Assembly: GCF_000472785.1 (NCBI RefSeq)
Contig: NZ_AXAL01000003.1
Span: forward strand, 1-64,000
Length of the DNA stretch: 64,000 bases
Direction of reading: 5' to 3'
Origin: Mesorhizobium loti CJ3sym
GTDB lineage: Bacteria; Pseudomonadota; Alphaproteobacteria; Rhizobiales; Rhizobiaceae
Shown: positions 17,183 to 25,100 of the stretch, in pieces
Layout: each line of letters begins with the position of its first letter
Numbering within the stretch: the first letter of the stretch is position 1
Notes under the pieces: generated by a model
What the model was told of the DNA's origin: nothing
What the model saw: only the letters and a program-made list of their open reading frames with translations
The model's database searches: none
Translations under genes and position numbers: made by a program

Positions 17183-18290
17183 GCAGGTATGCGTCAGCTA
17201 CCTTTTCGACACTGAAATCCTGTGCCCGACGTCTGACATCCGGATGGCTGGCGTCATCGAGGCCGGCCGATATCGCGGCCGCGAAGCCTTGCACGTCGCC
17301 TACCGCCACAAGGCGCCCCCATTTGCCGTTCTCCAGAATTTCCGCCGGCCCGCTTTCGCAGTTCGTGCTCACCACCGCCGCCCCGCAAGCCATCGCTTCG
17401 ATGATCGTGTTGGGAAACCCTTCCCGGCGCGAGGAATGAAGAAACAGCGCGGCACGCCGCATCCATGGATACGGGTTTTTCGAAAAGCCGATCAGGGCGA
17501 CCGAAGAGCTCAGGTCGAGTTCGTCGATCATCGTCTGCAGCGATGCGCGTTGCGGGCCTTCTCCGACAATCGCCAGTTTGACGGGCCTTTTCGTTGCGAC
17601 CTGCGAAAAGCTGCTTATGAGGGTGGCGTGGTCTTTTGCGAAATCGAGGCGACCGACGGCTACCAGCAGAAGCCTGCCATCCTCATCCGCGAATGGATGA
17701 ACCAAGGGCTCGGTCGACTGCGCCTCGATGTATTCGATGTCCAACGGATTGTAGATCGTTTCGACGGAACTTCTGTCGAGCCCTATACTGCTGATCAAAT
17801 CGTCTGCAACACCATGTGAGACGGTTATGATCCTGTCGGCATAGCCGTAAGTCATGCGCATGAGAAACGGCAAAAATCTCTCGCGGATCAGCTTGGTATC
17901 CGCAAGGGTCCTGGACAGGTTGCTTCTCTCGGATATGACCGTACGCACCCTTCGGCGCGACAGGAAGGACGAGACTATTCCCAGGATATTCGCATGAGGC
18001 AGGGCTGACAGCATCACCTCAGGCTGCTCCGTTCTAAGGTACCGGATCAAACCGAATAGCGAGAACAGCATGCGAGAGGCATGCAGGTCCACTATCCTTA
18101 CGGTGGCGGGAACCAGGGAGAGATATTCGCCCGTTGCACGTCCAATCACGAGATCGGTGGTCAGCCCGCGTCGGTCGAATTCCCGGGCCAGAGTAAGCAT
18201 TGCCCGCTCGGTGCCGCCCGCTCGAAGCGAGGGGATGAAAACGGCAATCCGGCCATTTGGGCCACTCGACGATTTTCTGTCCTGGCGCAT
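17130..18290 (-). CDS. Glycosyltransferase family 4
   Basis: GT-B transferase of 386 residues, counting from ATG 18290. The N-terminal domain has the Rossmann strand GRIAVFIPSLRAGGTERAMLTLA near 14-36. The donor domain has VAVGRLDFAKDHATLISSF near 205, KLAIVGEGPQR, and the signature SRREGFPNTIIEAMACGAAVV near 305-325. It resembles the PglJ/WecX-like group that makes alpha-linked sugars, but specificity cannot be assigned. An upstream in-frame ATG at 18359 would overlap the methyltransferase gene by 23 nt and lacks a Shine-Dalgarno; the chosen start leaves a 46-nt gap with a weak GTGAAG. It is followed by another GT4 gene, probably translationally coupled. Confidence 0.88.
   Translation of the reverse strand: MRQDRKSSSGPNGRIAVFIPSLRAGGTERAMLTLAREFDRRGLTTDLVIGRATGEYLSLVPATVRIVDLHASRMLFSLFGLIRYLRTEQPEVMLSALPHANILGIVSSFLSRRRVRTVISERSNLSRTLADTKLIRERFLPFLMRMTYGYADRIITVSHGVADDLISSIGLDRSSVETIYNPLDIEYIEAQSTEPLVHPFADEDGRLLLVAVGRLDFAKDHATLISSFSQVATKRPVKLAIVGEGPQRASLQTMIDELDLSSSVALIGFSKNPYPWMRRAALFLHSSRREGFPNTIIEAMACGAAVVSTNCESGPAEILENGKWGRLVAVGDVQGFAAAISAGLDDASHPDVRRRAQDFSVEKVADAYLLAMRPDRTRAMGKERSH
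17132..17147 (-). promoter_or_regulatory. Ribosome binding site pointing to an ATT start codon
   Basis: On the minus strand AAGGAG is followed by a 7-nt spacer and ATT, which shares one base with the TAA stop of the upstream glycosyltransferase. No ATG, GTG or TTG exists in this frame at a suitable distance, so the site argues for a rare ATT initiation coupled to upstream translation. Confidence 0.45.
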
Positions 18291-18336
18291 GGTCTTCACC
18301 CGGTTCGCCGCCTGTTTGGTCTGGTCGCCGCGAGGG

Positions 18337-19170
18337 TCACTGTTTTCGCCGAAAGACATAGGCATAGGTCTCAGCCGCATCCTTGCCGAAAAAGAGAGCC
18401 GCGACGCCAAGCCAGATGCGCCAGGCGAGGAAGGCCGGCACGAAAGAATAAAAGTATGAGCTCCTCCAGAACAGGCGGCGCTGGACAAGCTCCAGGCCAT
18501 TTTGCGCCGCGATCCTCTCCACCTCGCTAGGCAGGCATTTGTCATAGAAGGCCGGGAACCCGTCATGGCCCTTGCCCTTGTCAGGGTAGATCGCAAAAAG
18601 CAGGCGCTGCTTGACCCTCTCGGGCAAAATCCGGTTCAACCTGGCGAAGACGGCATTGCGCGACGGCGAGAAAATGGCAACAACGCCGCCGGGTTTGACG
18701 CAACTGGAAATGCCGCGAAATGCGCCCTCGCCGTCGCGCACGTGTTCCAGTGTGGCCTGGCATATCACCAGATCGGCATCTCCCTTGCCTCTGAACAAGG
18801 TCAAATCTGCCTCGATCTGCTCGTCATAGACCTCGCCTGGAGCCTTCGAAAGTTCCTCGGCATCGAGGTCCACCCCGACCACAACCAGCCCCAGGCGGCG
18901 CTTCTGCGCCAGGCTGACAAGCGGCCGTGCCCCACCGCCGAGATCATAGACCAATGCATTGGCTGTCAGCAGCGCCGGCGCGATTTCCGCAGCGAAAGTG
19001 TGGTTGCCATCCGCGCGCAGCCGTAGCGGCAAAACTCTGTCCAGGCACTCAGAGAGTGCCACGTTTGTGCGAACGAACCCTCGCAGCAAGGACACTAGCC
19101 CACCATCGATTTTGCGTGCAAAGACGTGCCCCCTACCCCCGCCCGAAATACGCCTGGTACCACTCCACAA
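18337..19170 (-). CDS. Class I SAM-dependent methyltransferase
   Basis: Protein of up to 277 residues. The SAM-binding motif I is [12 protein letters not shown] near residues 73-84 and motif II is [11 protein letters not shown] near 97. The post-motif [14 protein letters not shown] near 135 marks the methyltransferase_11 type, and a C-terminal hydrophobic helix near 245-262 suggests membrane association. It probably methylates a sugar or the glycan during assembly (inferred from the locus). The outer start TTG 19170 overlaps the epimerase gene by 38 nt and has no clear Shine-Dalgarno; a GTG at residue 26 is the other plausible start. Confidence 0.85.
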   Translation of the reverse strand: MWSGTRRISGGGRGHVFARKIDGGLVSLLRGFVRTNVALSECLDRVLPLRLRADGNHTFAAEIAPALLTANALVYDLGGGARPLVSLAQKRRLGLVVVGVDLDAEELSKAPGEVYDEQIEADLTLFRGKGDADLVICQATLEHVRDGEGAFRGISSCVKPGGVVAIFSPSRNAVFARLNRILPERVKQRLLFAIYPDKGKGHDGFPAFYDKCLPSEVERIAAQNGLELVQRRLFWRSSYFYSFVPAFLAWRIWLGVAALFFGKDAAETYAYVFRRKQ

Positions 19171-20158
19171 ACCTCCCTACCCCCTCGGTCACGGAAGTGC
19201 CGGGGCGGTAGCCGACCGCCGCTTGCAGGGCCGAGGTGTCGGCGAAGGTGTCGGGAACATCGCCGGCCTGCAAAGGCAACAGCTCGATGATGGCCTTGCG
19301 GCCAAGCGCGTTTTCCAGCGCCTCGACATAGGCGGTCAGCTTCACCGGGTTGTTGTTGCCGATGTTGAAGATGCGCCAGGGCGCACTGCTCGTGGCCGGA
19401 TCCGGATGGCCGGAATCCCAGGCAGGGTTGCCGGCCGCGGGACTGTCGCTGGCGCGGATCACACCTTCGGCGATGTCTTCGACGAAGGTGAAGTCGCGGC
19501 TGTGGTTGCCGTTGTTGAACAGCTTGATCGGCTCGCCAGCCAGGATGCTCCTGGTGAATAGGAACAGCGCCATGTCGGGGCGCCCCCAGGGGCCGTACAC
19601 GGTGAAGAAGCGCAAGCCCGTGGTCGGCAGCCTGAACAGATGGCTGTAACTGTGCGCCATCAGTTCGTTGGCGCGCTTGGTCGCGGCGTAGAACTGCAGC
19701 GGATGGTCGGCCGGACGATGCTCGGAAAATGGCATGTCGGTGTTGGCGCCGTAAACGCTCGACGTGCTGGCATAGGTCAGGTGCCCCACACGGCCGTTGC
19801 GGCAGGCCTCGAGCATGTTGGTGAAAGCGACGATGTTGCTTTCGACATAGGCGTGCGGATTTTCCAGGCTGTAGCGTACCCCGGCCTGGGCGGCGAGATG
19901 GATCACCCGGTCAAAGGCATGGCTGGCGAAGCAGCCGTCCACGACGCTTCTGTCGGCGAGATTGCCGTGGATGAAATGATAGCCGGCATTGGTGCTGCGG
20001 CTTGCCTCGGCGAGCAGCCCCAGCCGCGCCTGCTTGATCTTGGGATCGTAATAGTCGTTGATGCTGTCGATGCCGACAACCTCGTCGCCGCGCTCCAGCA
20101 GCCGCCGGGCGACGTGATAACCTATGAAGCCGGCGGCGCCGGTGACCAGAACCTTCAT
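19133..20158 (-). CDS. NAD-dependent epimerase, UDP-glucuronate 4-epimerase type
   Basis: Short-chain-dehydrogenase-fold epimerase of 341 residues. It has GAAGFIG near residues 7-13, the [15 protein letters not shown] segment typical of UDP-glucuronate 4-epimerases, the STSSVYG catalytic Ser/Thr motif near 122-128 and YAATK near 148-152. It is likely to make UDP-galacturonate (or the N-acetylated equivalent) from the product of the dehydrogenase gene upstream, which its start overlaps by one base (TGATG). Start ATG 20158 was preferred over an extension to 20230 because the Rossmann strand begins there. The last 38 nt overlap the methyltransferase frame. Confidence 0.92.
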   Translation of the reverse strand: MKVLVTGAAGFIGYHVARRLLERGDEVVGIDSINDYYDPKIKQARLGLLAEASRSTNAGYHFIHGNLADRSVVDGCFASHAFDRVIHLAAQAGVRYSLENPHAYVESNIVAFTNMLEACRNGRVGHLTYASTSSVYGANTDMPFSEHRPADHPLQFYAATKRANELMAHSYSHLFRLPTTGLRFFTVYGPWGRPDMALFLFTRSILAGEPIKLFNNGNHSRDFTFVEDIAEGVIRASDSPAAGNPAWDSGHPDPATSSAPWRIFNIGNNNPVKLTAYVEALENALGRKAIIELLPLQAGDVPDTFADTSALQAAVGYRPGTSVTEGVGRFVEWYQAYFGRG

Positions 20159-21432
20159 CAGAAACGCCCGTCCGTAACATGCCTGGGGAACAGGCCCTTT
20201 ATGTCGTAGATGACGCCCGGGGCCTTGCAAAGCGCCTGCAGGCCGGCAACCCCCAGCGAGCGGAACTGCCTGTGTCCGACGGCAACGATGACGCCGTCAT
20301 AGCGTGTGGCCGGAATATGTTTCACGCTCGGCACGCCGAAGGCGCGCGCGCATTCCTGCGTGTCGACCCAGGGGTCCCATATGTCGATTTCGGCATTGTA
20401 CTCCCTCAATTGCGCGACGATGTCGGCGACCTTGGAATTTCTCAGGTCCGGACAGTTTTCCTTGAAGGCCGCGCCCATGATCAGGATCCGGCTGCCGACG
20501 ACAGGGATGCCCTTGCGCATCATCAGGCGGGCCGTCTGATCCGCCGCATGCTGGCCCATGGCGTCATTGATGCGGCGCCCGGCAAGAATCACCTCGGGAT
20601 GATAACCGAGTTCCTGAGCCTTGTGGGTGAGATAATAGGGATCGACGCCGATGCAGTGCCCCCCGACAAGGCCAGGCGTGAAGCGCAGGAAATTCCACTT
20701 CGTGCCGGCGGCCTCCAGCACTTCGGTCGTATCGATACCAAGCTTGCCGAAGATCAGTGACAACTCGTTCATCAGCGCAATGTTGAGGTCGCGCTGCGTG
20801 TTCTCGATGACCTTGGCCGCCTCGGCCACCGCAATGCTCGACGCGCGGTGCGTGCCCGCCGGCACGATCGAGGCATAGAGCGCGTCGATGGCCTCCGCCG
20901 CTTCCGGCGTCGAGCCGCTGGTGACCTTGATGATCGTCTGCAGCCTGTGTTCGCGATCACCCGGATTGATGCGTTCCGGGCTATAACCGAGGAAGAAACC
21001 CTCGTTGAAGCGCAGACCGGAATGCTTCTCGATCAGCGGTGCGCATACTTCTTCGGTACAGCCGGGATAGACGGTCGATTCAAAGATCACCACCGCGCCA
21101 GGGGATATGACCTCGCCGACCGTCGTCGACGCCATGATCAGCGGCCTCAGATCCGGCCGGTTGGCCTTGTCGATCGGCGTCGGGACCGTGACGATGAAGA
21201 CCCCGCAATCGCGCAGGTCGGCCTTGTCGGTGGTGAAGGTCAGCCGCGAAGCGGCAGCGATTTCCTCCCTGCTGGCTTCGAGCGTGTGATCGTCACCACG
21301 CCGCAACGCTTCGACCCGCGACTGGCTGATGTCGAAGCCGACCACATCCCTGGCGGCCCCAAAGGCCACGGCTAGCGGCAGGCCGACATAGCCAAGCCCG
21401 ATAACAGCAATCTTCCTGGAGGCGAGATCCAT
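20158..21432 (-). CDS. UDP-sugar 6-dehydrogenase (TviB / UDP-GlcNAc dehydrogenase type)
   Basis: NAD-dependent enzyme of 424 residues that oxidises C6 of a UDP-hexose to a uronic acid. The Rossmann motif GLGYVGLP is at residues 12-19 and a VTVPTPID strand lies near 82-89. [11 protein letters not shown] near 118-128 and the catalytic Cys motif [12 protein letters not shown] near 258-269 follow, with a C-terminal UDP-binding domain ([16 protein letters not shown]). The sequence is closer to TviB/WbpO proteins, which use UDP-GlcNAc, than to short Ugd enzymes. With the downstream epimerase it predicts a uronic acid residue, hence an acidic polymer. Substrate (Glc or GlcNAc) is not certain. Confidence 0.92.
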   Translation of the reverse strand: MDLASRKIAVIGLGYVGLPLAVAFGAARDVVGFDISQSRVEALRRGDDHTLEASREEIAAASRLTFTTDKADLRDCGVFIVTVPTPIDKANRPDLRPLIMASTTVGEVISPGAVVIFESTVYPGCTEEVCAPLIEKHSGLRFNEGFFLGYSPERINPGDREHRLQTIIKVTSGSTPEAAEAIDALYASIVPAGTHRASSIAVAEAAKVIENTQRDLNIALMNELSLIFGKLGIDTTEVLEAAGTKWNFLRFTPGLVGGHCIGVDPYYLTHKAQELGYHPEVILAGRRINDAMGQHAADQTARLMMRKGIPVVGSRILIMGAAFKENCPDLRNSKVADIVAQLREYNAEIDIWDPWVDTQECARAFGVPSVKHIPATRYDGVIVAVGHRQFRSLGVAGLQALCKAPGVIYDIKGLFPRHVTDGRF

Positions 21433-21474
21433 TGAGTTCCCGTATTTGCAATCGACATCGGGTCTCGGCGTCAG

Positions 21475-22755
21475 CTATCGCGCGCCAAACCCGGTAAGCA
21501 TTGTTTTTATTGTTTTAAGAACAATCAATACGTCTAGCCAAGGCGAGAAGTTCTTAATGTAGTAAAAATCATAGTGTAACTTCTCCATGACATCGCCGAC
21601 CGCCGCGACATGCCCCTGATTCACTTGCGCCCACCCGCTGACGCCCGGCCTGACGATGTGCCTGTAGCGATAAAACGGCAACTCGGTCTCATACCATTGC
21701 GACAGCACGACAGCCTCGGGCCGTGGTCCGATCCAGCTCATTTCGCCGCGCAAGATGTTGATGGCCTGTGGCAGCTCGTCGAGCCTGAATTTGCGCAGGA
21801 CACGCCCGACACGGGTGATACGGTCGTCATCACGCTTGGTGATCGCCTTCTCCTTGTCGCTGCCGGCGCCAAGGTGCTCCCGCATCGAGCGAAACTTGTA
21901 GACCGTGTAGATATGGCCCCGGTAACCCATGCGTTGCTGCCGAAACAGCACGGGACCGTCCGAGTCGAGCCGGATCAGCAGTGCGATCAACGCCAGGGCC
22001 GGAGAAAAGACCATAACGAGGACGAGTGCAAAAACCCAATCAGCGGCCTGCTTGATCTTGAGATAGGCTTGGTTTGGATTGAGCGATCCGAGTGTGTTTT
22101 CAGACAGATGCTCAATTTCGACGCGACCGGTCAGCGATTCGCTGATCTGCTTGACATGGTAGACCGGTGTGCCTGACAGGGCACGGTCGGCGATGTATCT
22201 CTCCCATTCGTCGCCAAGATCGGCGCGCAGATCGGCAACCACGCCGTTTGCCTTTTCGATGATGGTGCTGGTCGAGTTGATCCAGAACCAGTGCACGCCC
22301 TGCAACGCCCTGAGACGCTGGACATCCCCGCCAGGGATGATGACGAGCCGGTACGGCTCGAGGCGACGCGTCATGAGGCTGAGGCCAAAATACCAGAGCG
22401 TGGACTGCGTGAAGCTCGCCGCGGCCTGAAAGCGACTGTACTCGAAACGGAAAAAGAAGATGGTCAGGAAAACCGCCCCGTAGGACAAGGCGAAAGTCGG
22501 CAAGATGTAGCTTGCAGCCGCCACACCGGGGAAATTTCCGATGCGACGATAGGCAAGAAAACCGGCCAGATGCGCCATCACTGCGGCAATTACCGTCACC
22601 TGAAGATTGGCCGTGTAGATAGCGTCGGGCTTGAAGGCAATCCGAGCGATGGCCGGGGCAAAAATCGCGAACGTCAGGCCGCCGAGCAGTTGAAAGCGAA
22701 TTCTGAACAGGAAGTGCCTGCTGCTTCCTGCAATAGCCGATGCTGCGACATTCAA
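21475..22755 (-). CDS. Undecaprenyl-phosphate sugar phosphotransferase (WbaP/ExoY family)
   Basis: Initiating enzyme that puts the first sugar-1-phosphate on the lipid carrier. It has about 426 residues, with four to five N-terminal helices, a middle soluble part and a re-entrant helix (WVFALVLVMVFSPALALIALL). The catalytic bacterial-sugar-transferase domain carries FRQQRMGYRG, YKFRSMR, RKFRLDELPQAINILRGEMS and IGPRPE, ending in YYIKNFSPWLD. The chosen start is TTG 22755, because a GGGGAAGGGG ribosome site lies 7 nt upstream; another TTG at 22803 has no such site. It is the first gene of the minus-strand assembly run, so the operon promoter should lie in the 519-nt gap to bioY. Confidence 0.92.
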   Translation of the reverse strand: MNVAASAIAGSSRHFLFRIRFQLLGGLTFAIFAPAIARIAFKPDAIYTANLQVTVIAAVMAHLAGFLAYRRIGNFPGVAAASYILPTFALSYGAVFLTIFFFRFEYSRFQAAASFTQSTLWYFGLSLMTRRLEPYRLVIIPGGDVQRLRALQGVHWFWINSTSTIIEKANGVVADLRADLGDEWERYIADRALSGTPVYHVKQISESLTGRVEIEHLSENTLGSLNPNQAYLKIKQAADWVFALVLVMVFSPALALIALLIRLDSDGPVLFRQQRMGYRGHIYTVYKFRSMREHLGAGSDKEKAITKRDDDRITRVGRVLRKFRLDELPQAINILRGEMSWIGPRPEAVVLSQWYETELPFYRYRHIVRPGVSGWAQVNQGHVAAVGDVMEKLHYDFYYIKNFSPWLDVLIVLKTIKTMLTGFGAR

Positions 22756-22948
22756 CTTCTTGCCCCTTCCCCCGAAGTTGCCGTGTCGGTCGTCGCCATA
22801 CAAAGATACACTTGGCTTGGCTGCTCGCTCGTGGAGCGTAGACAGGCCTCTCGCCGTCGGCTGCTCGACTCAGTCGAGAATCAAGGGCTACGCCAGTGCG
22901 GTTTCGCCAGCAAGCCTATAATTTTAGGTGCAATATTTGGGCAGCTTC

Positions 22949-22963
22949 GATCTAGACTAGATC
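22949..22963. promoter_or_regulatory. Perfect palindrome, possible operator
   Basis: GATCTAG-A-CTAGATC, two 7-bp arms around one base, about 195 nt upstream of the sugar-transferase start. It could bind a dimeric regulator or mark the edge of the adjoining repeat. Confidence 0.3.
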
Positions 22964-22970
22964 ACTGTTC

Positions 22971-23054
22971 ATTGAAACGGTGAGATGGTCTGGATCTTTG
23001 TTCTGACGCAGTGCCTGCGGGAAAGCCGTTTCACACTTTTCCTGGAATTGCTCC
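22971..23054. repeat. Degenerate rhizobial intergenic palindromic repeat (copy 1)
   Basis: Shares with the element at 24949-25068 the ordered blocks CTTTGTT(T/C)TGACGCA, a GGGAAA block, CCGTTTCACAC and GGAATTGCTC. The left arm is poorly kept. Repeats of this kind are scattered between genes in Rhizobiales chromosomes (recalled pattern, not searched). Confidence 0.6.
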
Positions 23055-23274
23055 AGCGTTGTTCTGCGCAACCGTGGAAAGCCGGGCCGGCTTTCCACTT
23101 ATCGACGCAATGTCCCGGACTGTGGGCACAGATCCAATGCCTTCACCTTCGGTTCACGGGCTGCTGCCGCACCGGCCGACCAATCACGACCTTGGGCGCA
23201 GGCACCGATTTGGCATTGGCTGATCTTTATTGATGGCTGCACAGAATGTTCTGGACCAGCCTGTTTTCAAAGCC

Positions 23275-23865
23275 TCAGGCGCGCTTCAGCAGCGACCAGA
23301 CGGCCGGCACGAGGCTTGCTGCCAGCGCCACCTTGATCAGATCGCCGACGATGAACGGCACGACGCCGAACTGCCAGGACTTTTCCGGGCCAATGAGCAG
23401 CGCCAGCCAGGCGAAGCCCATCGCCATCATCACCACTTCGGCAACCAGCATCGCATTGAAAAGCTTGATCGGATGGCGATCCCAGCCGCGATCGGCGGCC
23501 CAGCCGACAATTGCCGCCATGACCACGAAGCCAGCGAGGTAGCCGCCGGTCGAGCCGAGCATGTAGGCGATGCCGACGCCCTTTTCCGGTGTGCCCTGGA
23601 AGACCGGAAAGCCCATCGCACCTTCCGCCATGTAGAGCAGCAAGGTGGCGACGCCGAGACGCATGCCGAAGGCGGCGGCGATCAAGAGGACGGCGAGCGT
23701 CTGCATGGAGATATCGACGGGGCCTAGCACAACCTTGGTCTTGGCCGACAGGGTGAGCAGCAGCGTTCCGGCGATCGCTAGCAAAAGCTGCGTTGCCAGT
23801 CGCGCCGCGCCTTCTTGCGGCAAAGCCAGAGAAACAAGCGGGCGCATCGTCGTTGCAGTTGCCAT
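23275..23865 (-). CDS. bioY: Biotin transporter BioY
   Basis: Substrate-binding membrane component of an ECF-type biotin transporter. It has 196 residues and about six hydrophobic helices, with the family motifs LGPVDISMQTLAV, GVAYMLGSTGGYLAGF-like (here IAYMLGSTGGYLAGFV) and FVVGDLIK-like near the C-terminus. ATG 23865 has a GGGGAAG Shine-Dalgarno. No bioM or bioN gene is adjacent, so it may work alone, as described for some BioY proteins, or with a distant energising module. No BioR-like TTATxxATAA site was seen upstream. Confidence 0.93.
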   Translation of the reverse strand: MATATTMRPLVSLALPQEGAARLATQLLLAIAGTLLLTLSAKTKVVLGPVDISMQTLAVLLIAAAFGMRLGVATLLLYMAEGAMGFPVFQGTPEKGVGIAYMLGSTGGYLAGFVVMAAIVGWAADRGWDRHPIKLFNAMLVAEVVMMAMGFAWLALLIGPEKSWQFGVVPFIVGDLIKVALAASLVPAVWSLLKRA

Positions 23866-23979
23866 GGTCTTCCCCAATCCGATCTGTCGCGATCCAATAG
23901 TCGTGGTCTCAGCGTTTTCCTATATTGGCTTGCGTGCTATGCGGCAATCGGTTTTGCCGTTCCGGTCACAATGTGCCTG

Positions 23980-23999
23980 CATTGTTCCCGGGAACAATG
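23980..23999. promoter_or_regulatory. Perfect 20-bp palindrome between bioY and the hydrolase gene
   Basis: CATTGTTCCCGGGAACAATG is fully self-complementary. It lies 7 nt before the first possible start of the plus-strand hydrolase and about 115 nt upstream of bioY. The block ACAATGTGCC occurs twice around it (23968-23977 and 23994-24003). It is probably an operator for a dimeric regulator. Confidence 0.5.
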
Positions 24000-24006
24000 T
24001 GCCGAT

Positions 24007-24945
24007 ATGGTTCGAAAAGACATGGATCGAAAAGACATGGCTCTCAAATTCGATACCAGCTTCGATCCGAACTACGGCCGGGGCGTGACCGTGGCACCAG
24101 ACGTGCAGCGCGTCACGGTCCGGAATCCAAGCCCCTTCACCTTCCATGGCACCAACAGCTATGTCGTTGGGCGCGACACGCTGGCGGTGATCGATCCCGG
24201 GCCGGAGGACGAGGCGCATCTTCAGACCCTGCTCGACGTGATCGCCGGCAGGCCGGTCAGCCACATCTTCGTCAGCCACACGCATCGCGACCATTCCCCG
24301 CTGGCGGCCCGGCTGAAGGAGCGCACGGGCGCCCCTGTGCTGGCGGAGGGGCCGCACCGGCCGGCGAGGCCGTTGCACATCGGCGAGACCAACGCGCTCG
24401 ACGCCAGCGCCGACACCGCTTTCGTTCCCGACATCGCGCTGCCTGATGGTGAGATGGTCGCAGGCGATGGCTGGGCGATACGCACGGTTCTCACCCCCGG
24501 CCACACAGCCAATCATGCGGTGTTCGCGCTGGAAGGAACCGGCATCCTGTTTTCGGCCGATCATGTGATGGCGTGGGCGACGTCCATCGTGGCACCTCCC
24601 GATGGTGCGATGGCCGACTACATGGCATCGCTGGACCGACTGATCGAGCGCGACGACCACCTGCTGCTGCCTGGCCATGGCGGACCGGTGACGAAGCCGC
24701 GCGCGTTCATGCGCGGGTTGAAGACGCATCGCAAGATGCGCGAGCGGGCCATATTGGAGCGGGTCAGAGCCGGCGACCGGACCGTCCCCGAAATGGTCAA
24801 GGCGATCTACAGGGATACCGATCCCCGGCTGCATGGTGCAGCCGGGCTGTCGGTGCTTGCCCATCTCGAGGACCTGGTGACGCGCGGCATGGTGTCGACA
24901 GACGCCGCGCCCGCCATCGACGGCATTTTCACGCCGGCTGGCTAA
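24007..24945 (+). CDS. Metallo-beta-lactamase-fold hydrolase (LACTB2-like)
   Basis: Soluble hydrolase of about 312 residues. It shows the metal motif SHTHRDHSPLA (HxHxDH), then TPGHTANHAVF, FSADHVM and the distal LLPGHGGP, followed by a C-terminal winged-helix part (MVKAIYRDTDPRLHGAAG), the LACTB2/RNase-like glyoxalase II arrangement. Substrate unknown. Three in-frame ATGs lie at 24007, 24022 and 24037, within a tandem 15-nt duplication that encodes VRKDM then DRKDM. None has a good Shine-Dalgarno, and the protein may really start at the third (MALKFDTSFDP). It is divergent from bioY and convergent with the MTAP-like gene. Confidence 0.9.
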   Translation: MVRKDMDRKDMALKFDTSFDPNYGRGVTVAPDVQRVTVRNPSPFTFHGTNSYVVGRDTLAVIDPGPEDEAHLQTLLDVIAGRPVSHIFVSHTHRDHSPLAARLKERTGAPVLAEGPHRPARPLHIGETNALDASADTAFVPDIALPDGEMVAGDGWAIRTVLTPGHTANHAVFALEGTGILFSADHVMAWATSIVAPPDGAMADYMASLDRLIERDDHLLLPGHGGPVTKPRAFMRGLKTHRKMRERAILERVRAGDRTVPEMVKAIYRDTDPRLHGAAGLSVLAHLEDLVTRGMVSTDAAPAIDGIFTPAG

Positions 24946-24948
24946 TCT

Positions 24949-25068
24949 AGAGCAGTTCACGGTTTCACGGAAACTGCGCAGCGCTCCAACTCTTTGTTTT
25001 GACGCAATTCCCAAGGGAAAGCGCTATGCGCTTTTCCCGGGAAAACCGTTTCACACTGGAATTGCTCT
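24949..25068. repeat. Rhizobial intergenic palindromic repeat (copy 2)
   Basis: Ends AGAGCAGTTC and GGAATTGCTCT are near-perfect inverted arms; inside is a second hairpin, GGGAAAGCGC-TAT-GCGCTTTTCCC. It sits between the convergent hydrolase and MTAP-like genes, where its folding could end transcription from both sides. It resembles the element at 22971-23054. Confidence 0.7.
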
Positions 25069-25100
25069 CAGACCTCGCCACGACCTTGCGCTGCCCTCCC

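Larger units (their letters stand above)
22756..23274. other. Intergenic region of about 519 nt before the polysaccharide operon
   Basis: No gene seen. It holds a 15-nt perfect palindrome at 22949-22963 and a degenerate copy of a GGAATTGCTC-ended repeat at about 22971-23054. It presumably includes the promoter of the sugar-transferase operon on the minus strand. An AT-rich patch (about 22915-22940) is the best promoter area, but no convincing -35/-10 pair could be named. Confidence 0.5.

Noticed and set aside
23878..24006. Possible BioR operator upstream of bioY
   Set aside because: No TTATxxATAA-like word was found; the only strong symmetry is the different CATTGTTCCCGGGAACAATG palindrome.
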